This document shows positions 9,710 to 16,937 of a DNA stretch of 37,722 nucleotides, in pieces. How positions within the stretch are numbered: position 1 is the stretch's first letter; each line of letters starts with the position of its first letter. The stretch lies in the NCBI GenBank assembly GCA_014803765.1, contig JAAVBC010000012.1, forward strand, positions 34,050-71,771. The letters are read 5' to 3'. The notes beneath the pieces were generated by a model. The model did no database searches, was not told the origin of the DNA, and was given only the letters and a program-made list of their open reading frames with translations. The position numbers and the translations under genes are program-made. This DNA comes from Bacteroides sp. (GTDB taxonomy: Bacteria; Bacteroidota; Bacteroidia; Bacteroidales; Muribaculaceae).

Positions 9710-9759
9710 AATGGCATCTGATAATTAACCCGAATTTAACAATCTAAAATAATGATACC

Positions 9760-10494
9760 ATGGGAATCTGGCCTTTTAAAAAGAAAGTGGAGAGTCTGAA
9801 TGAGAGTGGAATGCTGAAGAACTTTACGGACTGGCATTCCCATATCCTTCCCGGTGTCGACGACGGCATTCCGGACATGGAGAGATCACTCGAAGTTCTG
9901 GATGCCTACGAAAAAGCCGGAGTCAGAAAAGTCTGGCTCACCCCCCATATCATGGAGGATTTCCCTAACGAAACCCGTAAACTCCGCGAACGTTTCGAAG
10001 AGCTTAAACTCGCCTACGACGGCAATATCGAGCTTAAACTCGCTGCGGAAAATATGCTCGACTCCCTTTTTGAAGAAAGACTGGAGCAGAAAGATCTTCT
10101 TCCCATCGGCGAAGAGGGTAATCATCTCCTTGTCGAGACATCATATTTCTCCGCTCCCATGAATTTTGACGAGATCATCGATGATATCAAGAGTGCCGGA
10201 TACTTCCCTCTGCTTGCCCATCCCGAACGCTATCGCTACATGGATGAAAAGGACTATAAGCGACTGCGCCAGCGCGGAGTGGCTTTCCAGATCAATTTCA
10301 TGTCGCTCGTCGGCACATACGGTGAGACAGCCCGGAAGAAAGCGGAATGGCTCCTGAAGAATAACATGGTGGATGTGACGGGCAGCGACCTTCATCATCT
10401 TCCGGCAACTCAGCGTTATCTCGCGCAGAGCCCCTCAAAACGAGAAGCGCTTGAAGCGATTCTTAATGTAGCCGCCAACCCGACCTTGAAATGA
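9760..10494 (+). CDS. PHP-family tyrosine-protein phosphatase (CpsB/CapC/YwqE-like)
   Basis: This 244-residue metal-dependent phosphatase should dephosphorylate the C-terminal tyrosines of the Wzc-like kinase and so reset capsule assembly. The PHP signature DWHSHILPGVDDG places metal ligands His26 and His28, followed by TPHIMEDFPN (His63), LLAHPERYRYM and VTGSDLHH near the end. The length is typical for YwqE/CpsB proteins. The ATG at 9760 is the first good start after a long leader containing a strong hairpin. The next gene overlaps its stop by 4 nt (ATGA), so the two are translationally coupled. Identification is strong; I infer the substrate from position. Confidence 0.93.
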   Translation: MGIWPFKKKVESLNESGMLKNFTDWHSHILPGVDDGIPDMERSLEVLDAYEKAGVRKVWLTPHIMEDFPNETRKLRERFEELKLAYDGNIELKLAAENMLDSLFEERLEQKDLLPIGEEGNHLLVETSYFSAPMNFDEIIDDIKSAGYFPLLAHPERYRYMDEKDYKRLRQRGVAFQINFMSLVGTYGETARKKAEWLLKNNMVDVTGSDLHHLPATQRYLAQSPSKREALEAILNVAANPTLK

Positions 10495-11438
10495 AGACCA
10501 TCTCCATTGTAGCCCCGGCATATAATGAAGCTGCCAACCTTCCGGCTCTCGCCGAGGCTGTAGGCGCTCTCCTGGAGAAAAAACTTCTTCCGATGGGGTA
10601 TGTCGGCAGGCTCCTCATTGTCAACGACGGTTCTTCCGACGACACTGCGCAGATTCTGCAGCAGCTTCATTCGCGATATCCGTTTCTGGACTACATAAAT
10701 CTATCCCGAAACTTCGGCAAAGAGAATGCACTCCTTGCCGGAATCGACCATGCCGACGGAGATGCCGTAGTAATCATAGATTCCGACCTCCAGCATCCGC
10801 TCGACGTAATCCCCGACATGATAAAATGCTGGGAAGATGGATATGACGACGTGTATGGCGAACGTCTCGACCGTGGAAAAGAATCATGGATGCGCCGAAA
10901 GCTCTCACTCAGCTACTATAATCTGCTTCAGCGCTCAACGCCGATGGAGATTCTCCCGAATGTCGGAGATTTCCGCCTGCTCGATCGCAGATGCATCCGG
11001 ATACTGCGCGAGCTTCGTGAGACTCAGCGCTACAACAAAGGTCTCTTTGCATGGATCGGATTCAAGAAAAAAGGAGTTCCCTATCAGACGGCGGATCGCA
11101 CTGCAGGAAAATCCTCATTCAATCTCAGAAGACTCATACGCCTGAGCATAGAAGGAATCTCAAGCACCACGACTGCCCCGCTGCGTTTTGCGACATGGCT
11201 CGGCATCATCGTGTCCTTCATAGCATTCTGCTACCTGCTGATTGTGCTCTGCAAGACTATAATCTGGGGCGAACCCGTAAGAGGCTATCCCACGATCCTC
11301 TGCGTAATCCTCTTCTTAGGAGGATGCCAACTGCTCGCCCTCGGCATAATCGGAGAATACATAGCCAGAATCTTCTCCGAATCCAAACACCGCCCCCCCT
11401 ACATCGCCCGTGACATAGTAAAACACCCATCCCCCTAA
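10491..11438 (+). CDS. GT2 glycosyltransferase with C-terminal membrane helices (DPM1/GtrB/ArnC-like)
   Basis: This 315-residue GT-A enzyme has its catalytic domain first (VAPAYNEAANLP, then VNDGSSDDT and the DxD motif IDSDLQHP with Asp97/Asp99). QRYNKGLFAWIGFKK follows, typical of the polyprenyl-phosphate glycosyltransferase subfamily. Two C-terminal membrane helices lie near residues 231-256 and 268-290. Family members load a sugar onto undecaprenyl phosphate for use outside the membrane by a GT-C enzyme. That fits the next gene, a large polytopic membrane protein. It overlaps the phosphatase gene by 4 nt. The substrate sugar is unknown. Confidence 0.88.
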   Translation: MKTISIVAPAYNEAANLPALAEAVGALLEKKLLPMGYVGRLLIVNDGSSDDTAQILQQLHSRYPFLDYINLSRNFGKENALLAGIDHADGDAVVIIDSDLQHPLDVIPDMIKCWEDGYDDVYGERLDRGKESWMRRKLSLSYYNLLQRSTPMEILPNVGDFRLLDRRCIRILRELRETQRYNKGLFAWIGFKKKGVPYQTADRTAGKSSFNLRRLIRLSIEGISSTTTAPLRFATWLGIIVSFIAFCYLLIVLCKTIIWGEPVRGYPTILCVILFLGGCQLLALGIIGEYIARIFSESKHRPPYIARDIVKHPSP

Positions 11439-11443
11439 TGTAG

Positions 11444-11463
11444 GGACGCACTAAAGTGCGTCC
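11444..11463 (+). repeat. REP-like palindrome, copy 1
   Basis: GGACGCACT and AGTGCGTCC form a perfect 9-bp inverted repeat with a 2-nt spacer, 5 nt after the stop of the GT2 gene. The core GGACGCAC/GTGCGTCC recurs at 13388-13408 and, inverted, at 18813-18833. Confidence 0.75.
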
Positions 11464-11510
11464 ACTCCGTCCCCCTCGCAAACATGCGTCCGCTCTCGCC
11501 CCCGTAAAAG

Positions 11511-11612
11511 TCGGAAGCGAAGCGTTGACGCGAGGGGCTGTGCCCCGAAAATCCCCCCAAATCCGCAAAGATCGGAAGCGAAGCGTTGACGCGAGGGGCT
11601 GTGCCCCGAAAA
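11511..11612 (+). repeat. 41-nt direct repeat, two copies with 61-nt period
   Basis: The 41-nt sequence beginning TCGGAAGCGAAGCGTTGACG and ending CTGTGCCCCGAAAA occurs perfectly at 11511-11551 and 11572-11612. Each unit contains the small hairpin GGGGC-TGT-GCCCC and the inverted pair GCG-TTGA-CGC. A diverged third copy is at 13454-13490. The second copy ends 21 nt before the start of the membrane-protein gene. Confidence 0.85.
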
Positions 11613-11633
11613 ACTCTGCCCCGAAAACATGAA

Positions 11634-13349
11634 ATGAATATGAAAAAGGATAAGGCAAAACTCTCCCTCTCTTCCCTGACAATGGTATGGCTCTGCGGAG
11701 TTATCCTGCTGTCAGGCATAGTCTACGCCATAATCTACGCCTCCCATCCCGATTTTCATGATGATCTGAGCTATTTTGTACAGAACTACCTTTGGATAGA
11801 GACCCACGATCCCATCTGGCTGCGTTTTCCCAGACGCATCATCGGAATGTGGTTTGACCTCAACGGCAGAATCAACGACTCCACCAACCCGCTATGGCTC
11901 AATATCCTCCCCCGACAGCTGACCGGCATAATGGAAGGGGTCATGATGGCAGGGATGTATGTCATGACAATTCTTTGGACCCGCCGGCTCGGTTATCATT
12001 CGGCTATGAGTGTGATAGCCTGCGCGTTCATGATGTTCGCCCTCCCCTGGTGGGACGGTTATGGACTCCTTGTCGTGCAGATCAACTATCTCTGGGGCGC
12101 GACTCTTGCACTTTTCGTCATATACTTCATCCTCTGCCGTCCCCCCCGCAACCTGATTCAGAGCCTGCTCCTCGCCATACCCGCGTTAATAACCGGAGCA
12201 TGGCACGAAGCGCTCGGATTTCCGCTTGCAATAGCCCTGATTATAGCATTGATAGCAGTCCCCTCCCTTCGCAGACGCAACACTCTCATTCCCACTCTCG
12301 CAGCAATTATAGGGGGATTCTATACCATCACAAGCCCTGCCCTATGGCACAGAATAGCATCGGCAGGTGAACCCGACGACCCCTTTCTTCCCCTGACGCT
12401 GAAGACAATCCCCGTAGCAGTCCTTCTGATTATTATCCTTATAATCCTTTTCTGTCGCAATCGCAAGTCACTCTGGCATAGACTCTCCTCCCCCGACACG
12501 TGCTGCATCGGCATATTCACTGCACTGTCCCTGACAAGCGCAGTAATAGCCGTAGGATCCGGAATCGGAGGAAGATCGGGATGGTTTGCCGAGACATTTG
12601 CCTTCCTCGCAATTATCGGTCTTATACACCCATATATTTCAAAACGACTGAGAGGAGTCACCGAGAGGTTACCATACCGCCTTGGAACTACGCTATGTAC
12701 ATGGGCATTACTCACCCTTATGACCGCCCAGACCATCTGCTACTTCCGCTATCAACGCGAAGCCGACAGAGAATCGCGGGAACTCGTGGCGCAGTATCTG
12801 GAATCACCCGACGGCGTAGTTATAGCCAACCTCCCGACCGACAACGACCAACCCCTGCTCCTCCTCAACAGAGTGCACGGGATGCCCCCGCTTTATGAAG
12901 ATTGGACACGCCGTGAACTCATGACTTACCGCGCATATACAATGATTCCCGGATCTGCCCCCTCCCCCGTATATATGGAGGGAGTCAAGACTGCCCCCGC
13001 TCTTCTCAAAGAAGCCTCCGAGAAAGAGCCCATTGACTTCATTGACCGCGGCAAGACCCCGGAAATCGAGATCTACATTCCTCAGATAAAAATAATTCCC
13101 CCCGAAGTAGCAGAAATAATAGACCGGGCAATAGCAAATAAAGAGAGGCAGGATAATAAAAAATGGCGCACAATCCACACCCCCATCCGTCTTCCGAACG
13201 CCATAATCTATCCCGAAGGGGGAACCCCCGGAGCAGAGGATGCCGAATACACCGACCCCTCCCGCTACCCCTACCTCCTCCACTACCGCAATCACCCCAT
13301 CCTCCTCTACATACCCACTCCCCCCGGCGACCGCCCCGACCATCAATAA
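11634..13349 (+). CDS. Large polytopic membrane protein, possible GT-C-type transferase (DUF6056-like)
   Basis: I start this gene at the ATG at 11634 (MNMKKDKAKLS; a second ATG lies 6 nt on), giving 571 residues. The frame extends up to a TTG at 11586, but that lies inside the direct repeat and encodes unlikely sequence. About ten hydrophobic segments occupy residues 13-395. After the first helix comes HPDFHDDLSYF, an acidic extracytoplasmic loop of the kind seen in GT-C enzymes, then DLNGRINDSTNP. A soluble C-terminal part of about 170 residues follows. The pattern resembles DUF6056/GtrII-like proteins, which are thought to transfer sugars from polyprenyl-phosphate carriers. The preceding DPM1-like gene supports that reading. 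I cannot confirm the family, and O-antigen ligase or polymerase activity remains an alternative. Confidence 0.6.
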   Translation: MNMKKDKAKLSLSSLTMVWLCGVILLSGIVYAIIYASHPDFHDDLSYFVQNYLWIETHDPIWLRFPRRIIGMWFDLNGRINDSTNPLWLNILPRQLTGIMEGVMMAGMYVMTILWTRRLGYHSAMSVIACAFMMFALPWWDGYGLLVVQINYLWGATLALFVIYFILCRPPRNLIQSLLLAIPALITGAWHEALGFPLAIALIIALIAVPSLRRRNTLIPTLAAIIGGFYTITSPALWHRIASAGEPDDPFLPLTLKTIPVAVLLIIILIILFCRNRKSLWHRLSSPDTCCIGIFTALSLTSAVIAVGSGIGGRSGWFAETFAFLAIIGLIHPYISKRLRGVTERLPYRLGTTLCTWALLTLMTAQTICYFRYQREADRESRELVAQYLESPDGVVIANLPTDNDQPLLLLNRVHGMPPLYEDWTRRELMTYRAYTMIPGSAPSPVYMEGVKTAPALLKEASEKEPIDFIDRGKTPEIEIYIPQIKIIPPEVAEIIDRAIANKERQDNKKWRTIHTPIRLPNAIIYPEGGTPGAEDAEYTDPSRYPYLLHYRNHPILLYIPTPPGDRPDHQ

Positions 13350-13387
13350 CCAAGCCCCACGCAATCACTACCACCCCTCAAACGTAG

Positions 13388-13408
13388 GGACGCTCGGCTC
13401 GTGCGTCC
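13388..13408 (+). repeat. REP-like palindrome, copy 2
   Basis: GGACGCTCGGCTCGTGCGTCC forms a stem GGACGC/GCGTCC with a further C-G pair after one mismatch. It shares the GTAGGGACGC flank with copy 1. It is about 100 nt upstream of the UpxY promoter. Confidence 0.7.
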
Positions 13409-13453
13409 GCCAACCCCGCCGTCCCCGCCATCCGCCCCCACCGTCCGCAAAGG

Positions 13454-13515
13454 TCGGAAGCGAAGCGTTGCCGCGAGGGGCTGTGCCCCGCCTTAAAGCT
13501 GTGCCCCGCCTTAAA
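13454..13515 (+). repeat. Third 41-nt-type repeat followed by 18-nt tandem duplication
   Basis: Positions 13454-13490 match the repeat at 11511-11551 except for one substitution (TTGCCGC for TTGACGC) and a different 3' end. The unit GCTGTGCCCCGCCTTAAA is then present twice in tandem (13480-13497 and 13498-13515). The second unit abuts the -33 TTTG of the UpxY promoter. Confidence 0.85.
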
Positions 13516-13547
13516 TTTGTATAAGCGCAGATTTTTTGCTAACTTTG
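13516..13547 (+). promoter_or_regulatory. Bacteroidetes-type promoter of the capsule operon
   Basis: TTTG at 13516-13519 and TAACTTTG at 13540-13547 are separated by 20 nt, the same spacing as at 4863. The predicted start near 13554 leaves a leader of about 100 nt before upxY, where a UpxY-type antiterminator would be expected to act on the elongating polymerase. Confidence 0.78.
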
Positions 13548-13655
13548 TAAACTCAAAAGAAGCATCCATGCAAAAGCAAAGCTTCAAACTTTCTAACATC
13601 ACCATCATAACTGCCTGGTCGTTAACAAAATAAACCGCCAAGCAGGACTCAAAAC

Positions 13656-14189
13656 ATGTCCTGGTTCGTACTTCGCGACTTAAAACGTCCCAACGCCAAG
13701 CTCCCCGCCTACAAAGATTTGCGGGCAAAAGGCTTCGAAGTTTTCACCCCCATGACTACGCGCATGCGCACTGTCGGGGGCAAAAAGGAACCGGTTGACA
13801 CCCCCGTAATTCCCGACCTGTTATTTGTAAGCAGCGACAAAGAGCGTCTTGATCCCGAGATACTCCGCACCCCCACGCTTCAATACCGCTACGGCGCCGG
13901 GCAGAACTTCCACAATCCCATGACGGTTCGCGAAGAAGACATGGAGCGCTTCATCACGGCAGTAGAGAACACACCGCGCGAAGGCGTGCGCTACTACACC
14001 CCTGCCGAACTAAGCAAACACCACCTCGGCAAGATGATCCGCATCACCGACGGCGGACCCCTTGACGGCATAGAAGGACGTCTCCTAAGCATCCGCGGCA
14101 GCAAAAAGCGCCGTCTCCTCGTCGAGCTCCCCGGCCTCCTGACCGCCGCCATCGAAATCTCCCCCGCCTACCTCCAACTCCTCCCCTAA
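13656..14189 (+). CDS. UpxY-family transcription antiterminator (NusG paralogue)
   Basis: This 177-residue NusG-like protein belongs to the UpxY group, in which each protein prevents premature termination in the leader of its own capsule operon. The NGN domain is at the N-terminus (MSWFVLRDLKRPNAKLPAYK, then PVIPDLLFV in place of the NusG core). A KOW-type segment follows (KMIRITDGGPLDGIEGRLLS, about residues 128-150), ending LPGLLTAAIEISPAYLQLLP. It is the first gene after the operon promoter, the expected position. A UpxZ-like inhibitor gene, which follows upxY in Bacteroides fragilis, is not present here; an FrhB-like gene comes next. Identification is strong. Confidence 0.92.
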   Translation: MSWFVLRDLKRPNAKLPAYKDLRAKGFEVFTPMTTRMRTVGGKKEPVDTPVIPDLLFVSSDKERLDPEILRTPTLQYRYGAGQNFHNPMTVREEDMERFITAVENTPREGVRYYTPAELSKHHLGKMIRITDGGPLDGIEGRLLSIRGSKKRRLLVELPGLLTAAIEISPAYLQLLP

Positions 14190-14225
14190 TCCGGCGACAA
14201 GCACTCCTAATTATTAATAAATCTG

Positions 14226-15404
14226 ATGAGAGAAATATGTCCTGATAAGTCATGCACGGGGTGCTTGGCATGTAAGGCAGTTTGTGGACATAACGCCATC
14301 GTCTGTCAGAATGATGCTTTGGGTTTCACTCATGTACGAATAAACGAGAATGTCTGTGTTAATTGTGGTCTTTGTGAGAAAGTCTGTCCGACGTTAGCAA
14401 AACCTTCCAGATCGGAAGAAAATATTGCTTTTGCAGCGATCACCACAAAAGATGAAGTAGCAAAAAGGAGCTCTTCAGCTGGATTAGCGACTCTTATCTC
14501 ACACTCAATCATTGAGAAAGGGGGAGTTGTCTATGGGTGCTCAGCCAAAGACCCTTACAACATACGCCACATCAGGGTTTCATCTGCACCACAACTTGAT
14601 GAACTCCAGAGCTCGAAGTATGTCTATAGCAATCTTTCAGAGGTTTATGAGAATATTCGTAAGGATCTGACTAATAATTTGCCCGTACTTTTTATTGGCA
14701 TTCCATGTCAGGTTGCCGCAGTGAGGAAATTTCTCTTCAAAAATTACGAGAACTTATTTACCATAGACATCGTTTGTCATGGGGCACCTTCTCAAAAGAT
14801 GCTCAACGAAGATCTTGATTATTTTAAGACAAAATATCAATTATCCGAAATTAGAAATGTCAGATTTAGACGCAAATTCCACCTTCCGGATGGAAGTTTG
14901 AAGATTCAATATGGCATGTATTTCTTAGGAGGAGATAAAGAGTATTTCTTTGATGGGATTAAGGATCCCTTTACTTTAGCGTATACTCATAATCAACTCC
15001 TTCGTGATTGTTGCTACGAGTGTCAATATACTAATCTTCATCGGGTATCCAATTTAACATTGGGAGATTTTTGGAGGCTTGATCCTAAAGTAGGATTCGA
15101 TAAATCCAATGGCGTTTCTCTATATCTCCTCCATGATAAAAAGGGGGAGGAATTAATCTCTATGATTTCAGACGCTATCATTACATCTGAAAGAACTATT
15201 GAAGAAGCCATTAATGGGAATCCTCAATTGATTCGACCAACTTCCAGAGGAAGGAATCTTGAAGTTTTTCGGAAGTTATTTATCAAAAAAGGTATCGAAA
15301 AGGCAGCACGTAGGGCTAACCGTAAAGTATTAATCAGAGCGAGGCTGTATACTCTGGCAAAAAAGACACGACTTATCTCTTTAGTTCGCAAACTATCAGA
15401 ATAA
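14226..15404 (+). CDS. FrhB-like iron-sulfur protein (coenzyme F420 hydrogenase beta-subunit family)
   Basis: This 392-residue protein has two N-terminal ferredoxin clusters, CxxCxxCxxxC at Cys10/13/16/20 and at Cys44/47/50/54. A domain of the F420 hydrogenase/dehydrogenase beta-subunit type follows (SSAGLATLISHSIIEKGGVV, PVLFIGIPCQVAAVRKFL, CHGAPSQKM, LTLGDFW). Such genes recur in bacterial polysaccharide loci, often beside polysaccharide pyruvyl transferases, and one lies two genes downstream. The reaction in this setting is not established, and the bacterium is unlikely to use F420. A flavin-linked redox step on a sugar or pyruvyl donor is conceivable. From here the DNA is clearly more A/T-rich than before upxY. 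Confidence 0.85.
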   Translation: MREICPDKSCTGCLACKAVCGHNAIVCQNDALGFTHVRINENVCVNCGLCEKVCPTLAKPSRSEENIAFAAITTKDEVAKRSSSAGLATLISHSIIEKGGVVYGCSAKDPYNIRHIRVSSAPQLDELQSSKYVYSNLSEVYENIRKDLTNNLPVLFIGIPCQVAAVRKFLFKNYENLFTIDIVCHGAPSQKMLNEDLDYFKTKYQLSEIRNVRFRRKFHLPDGSLKIQYGMYFLGGDKEYFFDGIKDPFTLAYTHNQLLRDCCYECQYTNLHRVSNLTLGDFWRLDPKVGFDKSNGVSLYLLHDKKGEELISMISDAIITSERTIEEAINGNPQLIRPTSRGRNLEVFRKLFIKKGIEKAARRANRKVLIRARLYTLAKKTRLISLVRKLSE

Positions 15405-16937
15405 ATGTCGCATATAAATCCTCGACAAGTAGCAAAAAATAGCTTATTCCTATATCTTCGGGTATTCGTAATAATGCTAATTTCCCTATGGACAACACGT
15501 ATTGTCCTTAGGAATCTTGGAGTTGTCGATTATGGTATATATAATGTAGTCGCCGGGTTTGTAGTAATGTTCGCCATTTTATCAAGCTCGATGTCTGCTG
15601 CTATAAGCCGATATATCACATTTGAATTAGGTAAGGAGAATTTAGATCGGTTAAAAACCATATTTCGCACATCCATTTATATACAAGCTATATTAGCGGG
15701 CAGCATTTTTATTCTTGCAGAGACCGCCGGATTATGGTTTGTGAATGTAAAACTTAATGTTGAGAGAGATAATCTTATTGCAGCAAACTGGGTATATCAG
15801 TTTGCAATATTTAATTTCATAATGGAGATCATTAGCATACCTTTTAATGCGACTATAATTGCACACGAGAGAATGAAGGTATTTGCTTATATCGGAATCC
15901 TAAAGGCGGCCGCTACCTTATTGATAGCCTTTCTCTTAGTTGTTGTTCCCTCTCATCAACGACTCATATTCTATGCGGCTTTGCTTTTCCTTCTCTCCTT
16001 TATACTCCGTTTAATTTATGGGTTTTATTGCCATAAGCATTTCCCGGAAACAAAGGGGCGGGCTAAATTTGATAAATCAATTTTAAAAGAAATCTTCAGA
16101 TTCGCGGGATGGAATTTTATAGGTTCATCAGCAGGCATAGCGAAGGATCAAGGAGTTAATATTGTTTTAAATATCTTTTTCGGACCTGTGGTCAACGCAT
16201 CAAGAGGTATTGCAATACAAGTAAGTGCTGCTGCAACGACATTTGCGAATAATTTTATGGTAGCATTAAATCCACAGATAACAAAATCTTATTCTTCAGG
16301 AGATCTGACAGGATCATTCAAACTATGCTATCTCGGGGCGCGAATGGGCTATTTTTTGATGTTTCTGATAGGAGTTCCAATTATAATTGAGACACCGCAG
16401 ATATTGAGGGTTTGGCTTGGGGAAATTCCTCAATACAGCGTGATATTCGTAAGATTAATTATTATTAATGCACTTATAGATATATTGTCTTACACTCTTA
16501 TGGTGCTACAGTTAGCGAACGGCAATATCAGAAATTATCAGATAGTCGTTGGAATGTGCAATTTACTTGTACTTCCCATTGCCTACATTCTAATGAAATT
16601 TCACTATCCCCCTCAGGCAGCCATCATAGGAGGTATTGTTATGTCTGTCGTAGCATTACTGTGTAGAGTAATTATGGTAAACCGCTCAACAGGGCTTCCT
16701 ATTGCTCAATACTTTAATGACGTAATACTAAGAGTCTTAATTGTTAGTATTGTATCATTAGGATGCATTTACTTAATTTTAAAGTACTCTCCTTTTTATA
16801 ATGGAATTCTTCAAATAGCATACGTTACTTTTATTTGTCTGATAATCTCTACTTCGGCAATATACCTACTTGGCATTTCTAAATCTGAGAGAAAAAAGCT
16901 TTTATCAGTTGCAAAGAAATATATATATAAGAAGTAA
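15405..16937 (+). CDS. Oligosaccharide flippase (Wzx/MATE-like)
   Basis: This 510-residue polytopic protein with about fourteen hydrophobic segments is expected to flip undecaprenyl-linked repeat units to the periplasmic face. The N-terminus (RQVAKNSLFLYLRVFVIMLI, then LWTTRIVLRNLGVVDYGIYN) and SSSMSAAISRYITFELG are typical of the polysaccharide-biosynthesis branch of the MOP superfamily, as is NIVLNIFFGPVVNASRGIA in the middle. It starts directly after the stop of the FrhB-like gene and overlaps the next gene by 1 nt, so the three genes are tightly coupled. Identification is strong. Confidence 0.93.
   Translation: MSHINPRQVAKNSLFLYLRVFVIMLISLWTTRIVLRNLGVVDYGIYNVVAGFVVMFAILSSSMSAAISRYITFELGKENLDRLKTIFRTSIYIQAILAGSIFILAETAGLWFVNVKLNVERDNLIAANWVYQFAIFNFIMEIISIPFNATIIAHERMKVFAYIGILKAAATLLIAFLLVVVPSHQRLIFYAALLFLLSFILRLIYGFYCHKHFPETKGRAKFDKSILKEIFRFAGWNFIGSSAGIAKDQGVNIVLNIFFGPVVNASRGIAIQVSAAATTFANNFMVALNPQITKSYSSGDLTGSFKLCYLGARMGYFLMFLIGVPIIIETPQILRVWLGEIPQYSVIFVRLIIINALIDILSYTLMVLQLANGNIRNYQIVVGMCNLLVLPIAYILMKFHYPPQAAIIGGIVMSVVALLCRVIMVNRSTGLPIAQYFNDVILRVLIVSIVSLGCIYLILKYSPFYNGILQIAYVTFICLIISTSAIYLLGISKSERKKLLSVAKKYIYKK

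Larger units (their letters stand above)
13350..13655 (+). other. 306-nt gene-free junction: repeats, promoter and UpxY leader
   Basis: This gap separates the export block from the capsule operon. In order it holds a C-rich tract, a REP-like palindrome (13388-13408), a third copy of the 41-nt repeat (13454-13490), an 18-nt tandem duplication (13480-13515), a Bacteroidetes promoter (13516-13547) and a leader of about 100 nt with a possible 21-codon ORF (13568-13633). I see no inverted repeats flanking the promoter that would suggest inversion. Confidence 0.7.

Noticed and set aside
11586..11633. TTG start inside the 41-nt repeat for the large membrane protein
   Set aside because: It would translate the repeat itself (TRGAVPRKTLPRK). 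Two ATG codons at 11634 and 11640 directly precede the hydrophobic N-terminus.
12320..13374. Long minus-strand and alternative-frame ORFs over the membrane-protein gene
   Set aside because: They are Gly/Arg- or Pro-rich shadows of a G/C-rich gene, with no recognisable domain and no start signals.
11444..13515. CRISPR array
   Set aside because: There are only two or three repeat copies, with unequal spacing, a coding gene between them and no cas genes.
13380..13560. Invertible capsule promoter, as in Bacteroides fragilis
   Set aside because: No matching inverted repeats flank the promoter at 13516-13547, and no invertase gene is in the window. The REP palindrome upstream has no partner downstream of the promoter within the gap.
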